A DNA stretch of 64,000 nucleotides. Origin: Halichondria panicea (Eukaryota; Porifera; Demospongiae; Suberitida; Halichondriidae). The stretch spans positions 4,419,442 to 4,483,441 of the forward strand of contig NC_087379.1 of assembly GCF_963675165.1 (NCBI RefSeq), in the 5' to 3' direction. Positions 47,007-57,300 of this stretch are shown here, in pieces (position 1 is the first letter of the stretch; every line of letters begins with the position of its first letter). The notes under the pieces are model-generated. The model searched no databases, was not told the DNA's origin, and worked only from the letters and a program-made list of their open reading frames with translations. Made by a program: the position numbers and the translations under genes.

Positions 47007-50000
47007 ATGGAGCTTGTAGACAAAGTCACAATGGTACTGTGCTTGCTGTTGCTGCTTCAGGAGCCCGTGGACAGCAATCATTGCTCAGCTGGTTAGACTT
47101 AATATATAGTTAACTGCATGATATATAGTCTAGCTGATCAGTTGTACCTTGCTTTGATGTATTACAGATTGTCTTGTCCCCCCCCCCCCCCTTTATCTCT
47201 TTAGCTATTTTAAAGGGACCGTCTCAGCTGCTGGAAGAAACCACAGGAGGTACAGCTGCCTTCACATGCACTGTGTTTGGTGCCACTGATCCGAGAACAC
47301 AGTCATCCCGTCCTTGTCGGTATCTCTTCAATACAGGAAATTTCAACCCTGTCAGAATTTTCTGGAATATACAAGCACCTGGTCTTGACCTCTCTCTTTT
47401 GCAAGGAGACTTGCAAATGATATTTTCAACTTCTGATTTACTACCACAATTACGAAACAAAGGAGTGATTATTTCCACAAACTGCTTGAGTAGAATCTTT
47501 TTTGATGACTACAGACGCCAGGCTGAAGAAAGATTAGCCTCGGAGCCGGCTGATTTTTGCTTGAATGAACTGTCCTGTAGTGGTACTATCGCCATTCCGG
47601 TGAATAGTGTTGCCAACAACACTAAAGTAACATGTGGGGTATATTCAACTGAGTGCAGAGAAGACCCTTCCAACTTGGAGAATGACGAGGTCTTTGTAAG
47701 TAATGAGGGGAGACTGGTAGTTCGAGGTGAGTAATTACTTTATTATCATTCAGACCTGCATGCACGTAAGCTAAGGTATACATGTAGATATGTGACAAGC
47801 TCTGGGAAAATGACCATAATGGAGCAGATTGGTATTGAGCAATATAGCCAGACTTATAGACTACAGTGTATAATGTCATAATAATTTTTCTTAGCTTATG
47901 TTATAGTTATACTATGGTTCTAGGGATTTATGGCAGTAAACCCACCAAGGACGAGGGCGAGGTGTGGTTTATGTTGCCATAAATCCCTAGCAACCATATA
48001 GTACGAGTGTTATATATCCTATGTGATTGGCTAGCTATATATATAGTTGCGCATTTACTCCTCTACCATAATTATGGTAACTCACGTTCAAACTATCAGA
48101 AAGCAAAAAGAAAGCATTGAGGAGAAGCTTGGTCTGTCAATAGCTAGCTAGCTACAGGCCTACTATTGCTTACCGTTCGACAACCAGAGTTCTTTATTGC
48201 CACGCTGTCAAAGAAATGCTGATCTAGCAAACACTCTGAGCCCCGCCCTGACTAAAGCCTCACAAACTGCTAAAGCCACCCATGAACTGGAGCCAGACAG
48301 TGCACAGTAGAGGAGGTCCGACATGCGTGCACGACTCACTACAAGTTCAGTGCATTGATGTCATTGCGGTCATGTGATATGTCCAGGCCAAATGCACTAG
48401 CATTTGTAGTGAGTCGTGCACGCATGTCGGACCTCCTCTGAGTGCATGACCTCCTCTGAGTACGCAGTGCCAAGGCTCCCAGGCTCCCACTGCACTAGCT
48501 CTCTAGCTTGAGAATCTCTTATCAAGTGCCTCACTATCATCTCCTCACTATTTTTTACTTCGTAATCTAGCTACATGCAGTGCATAAAGCAACCAAACAT
48601 TTTAATATGGCAGCCTGCACAAATTAAGAAATTATCTACATGGATCTTGTGCCAAACATGTCTGGGGAAATATCAGAGGGAATTATCATAGTTATCCCCT
48701 GGCCATATCCTATAGCCACTGCCAGGATGTTATCTATACATGCAGTCTTTCTACTACTTCTCTGCAAAATCTGATGCTCTGAATCCACCGCGTATATTTC
48801 GAGGGTATAAATGTTTGCGGAAATGCCTTTAGAACGGTTTTCGCGGATTTAATTTTCGTGGAACAGCGCCTGTTTGCAGCATGCATGCATGCAATATTAA
48901 ATTCGCGGTTCCGCGAAAACCACAAACATTTATACCCTCGAAATATATACCCGCTATACTGTATGTTCCTATACAAATTATACGACTACTGTTATGTATA
49001 CGTTGTTGGTGTTACAACTTCTCTTGAATTTGTAGCAATTTAAGATCTGTTCTGCAATAATTGTCATAATGCCTAAGTATAATTATGTATGGTTATAGCC
49101 TTAATTAATTATACAGCCTAATATGATTATGTACATACAGTATGCATTGCAATGAATAGCCTGCATGCATGCATGCATGCTCCCATTTTCTCTTGCAGAG
49201 TCTCTGTTGCATATACAAGTCTCAACTAGCCCTGGAGCAGTATGTGTGCAGTGCTTCTTTACCTACAATTCAACTGCAGTCGGTTGTCATGTTAAGATTC
49301 GACCTCAGTCGTTTGCGAGAAAAATGGTTGCATTCAATGTTTCTGTTATTGATGATTTGGCTCGAAGCTGTACAAGAGGACTGGACAACGACACGTACAC
49401 AGTGACAGCTGTGGAAATTGATGCAAGAGGCATGATTGGAACGCGAAACATTATCGAGGTTATCTATGTTGAAAGAGAGACTGAGATCGACAAAATGTGG
49501 CCAACTGTATCCAATAATGTGACTGTTGCCGTGGATGTACCTGTAGTTGCTGGACTTTTGGGAGGAGTGGCGCTACTTTTGTTGGTAACTATTGCTGTAG
49601 GTTCAGTTCTGGTGAGGAGGAAGTGTGCTAAAACTTTAGGTACGTGCATGTACCCATCTATACTCAGGGGGGTAAGCAATAATGAACTTTGAGAAGCGAT
49701 ATCTTATGTCTAGAGCTATAATAGCAATCAGACAAGGATTGATTCTTGATGTCGATATAATTATGTCTTTGCGATACTCACAAAGTTAATGTTTGATGCT
49801 CGCAAAAATAATTTATTGTATATAGACGAAAATTAATATTACTGCATGTGTTCTTACCATAAACACTGTGAACAAGGTGGTATAATTATTATTATGCTGC
49901 TACTAGATTTACTGTGAGAGTATCATAATTATAGTGGGTAATTATAATCATTATATCCTCTGTTTATTTGCCCACTGAATTTCAACTTTCCCAATGGTCT

Positions 50001-50913
50001 ACCGTATAGCGGGCATTTATTTCGAGGGTATAAATTTTCGCGGAAATGCCTTTAGAAAGGTTTTCGCGGATTTGATTTTTCGTGGAATAGCAGCCTTTTT
50101 GCAGCATGCATGCATGCGATATTAAATTTGCCGTTATAAATGTTCGCGGTACGTGCTTAATCCGCGAAAACCACGAACATTTACACCCTCGAAATATACC
50201 CGCTACGTTATATAATACTTGAACTTGTGCAATATAATGCATGTGTATATGGAAATTTACATTGGCCAAAAAATGTCACATTCTGTGTCTACATACACCC
50301 CCTATATCTATATACTAAGACAGTCATAATACATATAGCCTAAACAAACAATCCTTGCAAGGTATGCCGCAATTATATATGGAACTGAATTAACCACACA
50401 CTCCTTGTTTGTGCAGGGAGTAGCTTGTCAAGTGACCAAATTCGAGGATACTCTAACCACTCAAATAGAGCCACACCCGTCGAAGAACTTTATGATACGC
50501 TAAGTACACCCACTCATGAATACGAGTATCCGAGTGAACATAACGGCTCATACGATTATGCCTCAGAGTCTTACGACGCTAGGCTAAATAGTAGGCCAAC
50601 AACCGGGCATAACAGTGATAGTGAATATGAAAGTAGGAGACCGGTCTCTTACGTCAACGTGGACAAACATCAGTACATTAATGGTAACATGTTTTCGAAA
50701 ACGAGAAGTCTACCAGGAAGCGGTCAGTTAGCCTCTTCACCCATTTATGGAAATGTCAACGAAATTTCCAATACTGGTTACCTAGTTATTCTGCCGGATT
50801 CCTATCCGATTGGTACATCAACGGGCGAGGCTGAAATCTTTACAAAAAAGTGTGTTGCTTATTCAATGGGTGAGGCTGAAATCTTTACAAAAAAGTGTGT
50901 TGCTTATATATAG
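47007..50913 (+). CDS. Single-pass Ig-like receptor with tyrosine-rich tail
   Basis: Exons 47007-47091, 47205-47726, 49199-49639 and 50417-50913 (all phase 1 junctions) give 514 residues. Exon 1 encodes a signal peptide (TMVLCLLLLL core). Exon 2 encodes an Ig-like domain starting GPSQLLEETTGGTAAFTC, with several cysteines and ending CGVYSTECRED. Exon 3 encodes a membrane-proximal region (PGAVCVQCFFTYNST to TYTVTAVEIDARG), a helix (VVAGLLGGVALLLLVTIAVG) and the stop-transfer VRRKC. Exon 4 is the cytoplasmic tail, with tyrosines in SYVNV, HQYING and PIYGNV (all YxN, the Grb2-SH2 pattern). VSYVNV also fits an ITIM-like pattern. The tail ends in a doubled 15-residue unit, GEAEIFTKKCVAYS. The predicted role is surface recognition with tyrosine-phosphorylation signalling. 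I do not recognise a named orthologue. A dead copy of exons 1-2 lies at 12048-12736. Confidence 0.83.
47912..48001. repeat. Hairpin with ACGAGGGCGAGG hinge
   Basis: The arms pair CTAGGGATTTATGGCA with its complement, and AAACC-ACC with GGTGTGGTTT. It lies in receptor intron 2, beginning just where similarity to the dead copy at 12912 ends. Confidence 0.75.
48309..48439. repeat. Perfect 36-bp inverted repeat, 59-nt spacer
   Basis: Arms 48309-48344 and 48404-48439 are exact complements (core GGTCCGACATGCGTGCACG). The spacer has further short pairing (GTGCAT / ATGCAC). A second CTCCTCTGAGT follows the right arm. It is in receptor intron 2 and has no coding potential. Confidence 0.92.
48786..48963. 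mobile_element. CCGTATAGC-family MITE, TTTCGAGGGTATA subtype, copy 1
   Basis: The ends CCGCGTATATTTCGAGGGTA and its complement face each other, with an inner pair AACGGTTTTCGCGG / CCGCGAAAACC. The left end is degraded. It is in receptor intron 2. Confidence 0.65.
50000..50212. mobile_element. CCGTATAGC-family MITE, TTTCGAGGGTATA subtype, copy 2
   Basis: This has CCGTATAGCGGGCATTTATT at the left, TCGAAATATACCCGCTACG at the right and the same inner GGTTTTCGCGGATT pair as the copy at 48786. It is in receptor intron 3. Confidence 0.7.
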
Positions 50914-51349
50914 TTATAAAACTGGCAGACCAATTAGTTTTTAATTTATGGTTGGCTATTTGTATATCGATTGTGTACAGTACATGCTTTATAATTATAA
51001 TTATTTGTTGGAGAAAAATCGGCCCTGCATGGTGACAAACATGCAATCATTATTAGTGCAAGCTGCATGTGCCCACCTTTTCACATGTTATAATTATAAG
51101 AATGGCACAATAACATAAACATAAAGTAACAGTTACTGCATGTATATACGCAGCTATATTATTATACTCAGTGTATAAAAGAAAGTGTTTGCACAGCTAT
51201 ATTAGTACATTGTATATATAAGTCATGTCATGTAAGCAAAACAAACACCATGTGTGCATGGTGAGTAAAAGAAAGATAAGCTATGATATACTGAAGTATA
51301 AGTAGAGTGCATCTTAGTACAAACGATATAAAACCTATAGTGTTATTAT
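50914..51349. other. Shared 3' region of two convergent genes
   Basis: The receptor (plus) ends at 50913 and the HELZ2-like gene (minus) ends at 51350, so both 3' UTRs and both polyadenylation sites lie in these 436 bp. The sequence is AT-rich with no ORF of note. Confidence 0.6.
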
Positions 51350-54300
51350 TTACATGCATGCAGTCCGAACCTCTTGTGGGAGATTTTCAATAGTTGCTTG
51401 TCTAGGGAATTCTCGTTCACGACGTATGCAGCTGTTCTGTTTGTAGTGCTCAATCAGTGGCTTCCAAGTATCAAGATCGTATTCCAGCAACCTTCTATTA
51501 CCTGTATATTATACACATCGATGTTAATTTAGTTTCTCACACAACATGAAGATGGCTACACTTACCGACTATAATAAGTCCATACTTGCTTCGCGTGATG
51601 GCTACATTAGTCTGATGCTCATCCGTTACAAATCCTAAATTCTCACGCAGCCACAATCGGTCAGGCTGCACATGATCCGGATTGGCAATTTCTTCAATGG
51701 GTTGTGAACGGACGGTGGACAAAACTACAAACCCATACTCATCACCTGTGCATGTGCATGGTTCAGGACATCACATGCAATCGTCATGTGGTCAAACAGA
51801 AGCCATTAACTATTATTAGCTATTGAATAATATACTTGCCTTGGCTTTTGATGATGGTTGTTACGGTGACATCCTTTAGCCCGACTTTGTCCGCCAAACG
51901 TCTTATACACACTTCTTGAGAGGAGTAGGGTGTAAGAACGGCTAGTTGTGCTTGATCGACTTTGTGGATGAAATGAAGTACACTCAGTACTTGAATCTAT
52001 GGCATGTGAAACAAAATAACTTGGGTATACATATTAATAGCGAGAAATTTTAAATTTTCACCGTTTTATTAAAGGGTTAGCATACCGTACAGCACAAAAT
52101 TTGTAGAGACAGTTTTACGATAGTTATACTGTTTACTGTTCATCCTGTATATTTTGGACAGGAGGGCTATAGGTAATAATCATTATTACCTATAGCCCTC
52201 CTGTCCTGCATGGTTCCAACACATATACACATGCACGCAAAGAGTAGTTTTTCTTACCGTCTTTTTAGCATCTTTTATATTACACTTTGATCCTGCCATG
52301 ACCTTTCTTCCTTCACTGTTACCTGTCTCCTCCTCCATTTCTGTGCCAACAACATCACAAAACAAAATGGGACAGCGTGGACCCTGTGGACCCGGCCAAA
52401 ATCCAACAAGTTTACATTCTGGATTTTGCCTCTGTTTTACCGAATTGTCTGTCAAAAGTTTGCCACCATAAAAATGTTGAGAAGGGAATCTGCATATTTC
52501 TTCATGCTGAAAGGATATAGAGCAAGCATTAATTTTATTACTTTTCCATGATTGTACTGGAATTTACCATTCTGTATTGAGTGTTCAAAAAATTTGTGAA
52601 GTTTTCTTCATTCTCAGCATATCTCTCAAACAGTGAAGTAGATAGCCCTTTGTCTCTGGCGGGTGAGTATTCAATCACTGGCTGAAGTTGCTTGTGATCC
52701 CCTATGACAGTGACGTGCTCACAGATACTGATAGGGATGATTGTTTCAGGCTCAGTGGCCATTCCACTCTCATCAATAATCACTTGTTTTGGATGGACAT
52801 AGTTCTGCACCCGAGCACTGGCGACCTCACTGCAAGTGCAAAAAATCACGTCGTATTTCTTCAAAAGTTCGATCTTTTCTAGGCTTGTGATTAGTTTTCG
52901 ATAGCAGTTGAGAGCTTTTCCACTTGGAATTGTTCCTCTTGGAAGTTTAGAGAACTCTTTTTCTTTATCCTGCAGTTCAGTGCTCGTCTTGCGGATAATA
53001 TGATGGAGAGCATAATCCTTTGCCCACGTTGGAGGCTCGTAGCCTGAATTTGTCACAAAGCCTTGCCCTCCTAATTCTCCAGGGTCAGGGAAATCCTTAT
53101 GTTCTGTGGCTTTGCCGTAAATGCGCAAAATCTTCAGAGCTGGGGATTTCAGCTTGTGGAATTTTTCTGCAGAAAAATGATGTATATATATGCAGGCGAG
53201 CAAGCTTAAATATATTACGTACCTAGTACAACATCCACAGCTTTATTGGATGGACCACAATACATCACACACATGTATTTGTCTCTCTTGTTGACGCTAG
53301 CAAATATGTATGCCAAGTGAGCACCAGTTTCACTCTTTCCAGTTCCTACACAAAGAAGAAATTATCATACAACTGATGACAGTAGAAACTATATATTAGG
53401 TGGCATACCTGGTGGTCCTTGGATCAAATGGAACGCACATCTTGATGACTCCCTAATGGCAGCTTCTTGCCCTTTATTCAACCGAATACGCTTGCACCTA
53501 ATCCACAGGCACATTGCATTATCTTCAATCTTCAGCTGATTGTCGACATCTTTCGGATTCACTGACCCTAAATCAAATAAATAGATTCACTGTACCTAGT
53601 GTAACAAAGGCAATTTCTTACCATATTTATTCCTGGTGATTTTCCCAATAGCCACTGCTTTAGCGAGCTCTGATGTGCCCCGGATTTGTGATTGCTCTTT
53701 TTTCTTGCGTGGAAGCAAGTTTAACAAGCCACTATAGACACGTCTGCAGCAAAAGTGATGAGGTTAATAATAATTTGTTTATTAGCTATCAACTTACTGA
53801 AACGATGTACTGAGAGTGATCACTTGTACTTCACATGGGTTTTCGAGGATGCTTTTCACTTGCTCCGATATCCTACAGTTACTTTTCCCAACAACTTTGA
53901 GAGAAACAGTTCGCCAATCTTCCATTTTATCTTCCATTTTACTAGGCACATGAATGTCACACACGACAAAATGAAATACTGCACGAGTAGATGAAGACAT
54001 CTCAACACCGTATCGAGCACATACAAGATCCCCAATACGGATTTTAAAAATTTCGATGCAGTGCTCTGAAAATGTGTCGGATATTCTCAGAGTAATATCA
54101 CCAGTTGGTAGGTAGTACTTTTCATCGACACAATTTGCTGGGACTTGTAACCGTGGCCACCTCAGTACAACGTCTTGCAGGATAACTATACTAGAATCTC
54201 TCACACTGCTTTGGGACGCTTCGGCTAGAATGATTTTCTCCCACAGTTCCACATATCTGTTGATATCAGAGTAGGTTCTCCTTGATGCGTGTATCAGAAT

Positions 54301-57300
54301 TGGATCAGAAAAGCACTCAGCAGGCTGGGAGTTGTGCTGCACACAAACTCGGACAAACTGGGAGAGTTCAACAATTTGAATGGTGGGATTGATAAATGCA
54401 CCTTTTCCAGACCATGACAACCAAACCTTGAACATTTCGTATGGCTTAATCTTAAACTGTAGCTTGAGGAAACTTACTGGACATAGTCCAATTGTGCTCA
54501 CATTTTCTGTTGTGAGGCTTTGTGTACATGTGGAAGCTTGTAATGTGTTTTGTAAATGTCCTTTTACAGTGGATAGTCGTTCCTCGCAAGGGTCTTTTAT
54601 GAATTCCATGCAATCCTTCCATTGTTTAGCAGACATTGACACAACATCAGGCTGAACGTTAGCTTGATACTGAGCTACAGTAAGCGTATCATTCTCCGAG
54701 ACGGTCCAAAGCTTGCAACGTACGTCTGATTGGTTATCTGTGTCTTTTGCACTCCGAAGATTAACAAGAGATGTGTACTCTAACACTATGGCTCCAAGCT
54801 GATCATTCATTGAAGCTACTTTCATATCAATGGAAAAACAACCATGTTTATCCAACGATTTTACCCGGCCCAGATGTTGCAAACGGAAGGTTCGATCTTT
54901 CGGCATGAGATGCTTTAAGCGAAGACTTGAGAAAGTGAGTTCAATTTTGTTTCCTTTTTCAATACTGCACACAAATCCGTCAAACACCTCGCTACTACTC
55001 ATTAAATCTGCAGCCAAAGCAACGACAGACATTTGCGACTCAAATCTTTTAGCATTTTTCGACTTTTTGTTGAGTTCAGGGCAGAGCTTCGCTAGTTCTT
55101 CCCTAGAAAAATGAACAGGTTTCTGATCCAAAACTTCTGTTAGCATCTGCTGTGTGACAATGTCAACATATCTTCTAAGCGGAGATGAAAAGTGAGTGTA
55201 TTTCGAAAGATTGAGACTGTAGTGTCTGTACTCGTCCGCAGCAGCTCCTTCTACAGTATAGCAGTATTCTGCTGCAGCATAACAGCTACGCAACTGTGCA
55301 TTAACAACTGAGAGCTGTGGAATCGCTCGAGAGGAAGAAAGTCTGTTTGCTAAAAGATTGCAGTTAAATTTGAGCATTTCCTCTAGCAAGCGTGTAGGAA
55401 CTAGGACGTTTGGAGCAGCTCGTGAGTAGTCTTGATTACGTGGAACAAGTTGAGTGAAGCTGTGAGATAAATGCATGACCCTTTGGTGTTCATCAATAAC
55501 TTGGGTCCTTTTTTGCATATTGGGGTATCGTTGCCTTCTTAATATGGTGCTGTTTGGCTGTTTGGAGTGTAACAGTGTTGCTACATGCTTATTTGCAAAT
55601 ATCATTAGCTCTTCGATCATCATGTGTGCCTGCCAACATTTTTCCTCTCCTGGATCAGAGACATCATACACGAAGCAAGAATCATTTTGTAATCGATCTC
55701 TTCTGATATTTGAGGCAATCAAGTATAGCGATTTCAAAGCCTCTTTTATTGTGATGAAGCTTTTTTGTTCAAATAGTGTTGCACCGTCTACAGGTGTAGT
55801 AATTTCTGAATCCATTATCTGTTGAGCTGTTTCGTAAGTTAGTTTCAGAACTGATTCGACAACTGTTGCATTAGTGCTAGGATCTCCTATTATTGATACG
55901 TCTTGACCTTGAACTTTCACTTTCATCATCACCGTGAAAGCATGATGTTTTTTGTAGGGCATCAGTGAGAGATTCTTACGAAATGAAGGTGGCAACATAT
56001 CAATAGGGGCTAAAGTGTCACTACAACCAGGATACACAGAGGTTCCTCTATGACGTGCTTCTTTATCGAGAAGGGAGCCCTTTGTGACATACTTTGCCAC
56101 ATTAATGATATGAATGCCTAGCTCAAAGGTGCTGGGGTCACTTTCCACTTGCTTCAATGATATTGCATCGTCAAGCAGACGAGCATTGTCTGGATCAATA
56201 GTGAAGCAGAAATAATCGGCGGATTGAGAAGGTGGATTCTTGAACAATTCATCGTTTTTCATAGGAATTGATGGCTTTATGTTGTATTGTAGTCTTAGAA
56301 GACGATGAGCATTGTAAAGATTGACTCCTTTTGGTAGTGCTTCAATTACTGCTCCAAGAGGGTATCTGTATTTTAAATCCCATTTCACAAATTTCACCAA
56401 GAAAAGCATGTCGTTAGCGACAGACGAAGGATACGTTTTCTTTATTTGAGGTAAGTCATGAGAATTTTCGACTGACTGAGCATCAAATACAACTACTACA
56501 CTATCAGTAGACTGTAGATGGTCGTGAATTGAATCTTTGTCGCCGTTTTGCAGTATACGCCTTGTCAGGAATGGTAGATTAATAAACAAGGGATCAACTC
56601 TGGACACTGGAGATAAGCAGGTTGCATTTCTTTTAACCTGACAGAGAAAATATTGATCATTTCCTCTCTCAACAACCCTTGTGACTCTTCCGTAACATTT
56701 TCCTGTGGGGTTATCATCAAATACCCCTATTTCCACAGTGTCTCCGTCAAAAGCACCTTTTCGATTATTAAAACCTCTTATTGTAACAATGTCTTTATCA
56801 CCATCCAATGGAAATGCTTCACCGGAAGTAAAGTGATGCATACGTAAAACACAAACATAAATATCGGCATAGTTCTCTTCTGTAGGCTGCTGCACTTCAA
56901 TTGGGTCGTTTAGAGTGTCATTTTCTTCTTTTATATTCCACGTAAGAACATCCGCTCCTTCTCTAGAAAGTTTGAGACGTGCATCTGTGAAGATGTGGCT
57001 TTCATTAAGTGCAGATTTATAGGCCTTAAGAATAGTATCTTCTTGTACACTACCAGCATCGGAAAAATTTTCGTCACCTGGGTGACACCGAGAATATATA
57101 TGGTCTTTTAATTTCATTATCTTTTGTTCAATCTCTGGTGTTCGTTTAATGTTTTCACTGAGTTCAAATGAGCGTGACTCGAAACAACGTTGCAAGTAAT
57201 GACTCCAACATTTTGGATTGTGCTGAGGATTGTAATTGTCACCAACGTTATCTTCTCCTCTTAGCAAAAGATATGGATTACCCACAACCACGACAAGAGA

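Noticed and set aside
52186-52235. Short inverted stretch CCTATAGCCCTCCTGTCC near a HELZ2-like exon as a regulatory stem
   Set aside because: It pairs locally with 52155-52185, but it is short, lies inside an intron and has no second copy or other support.
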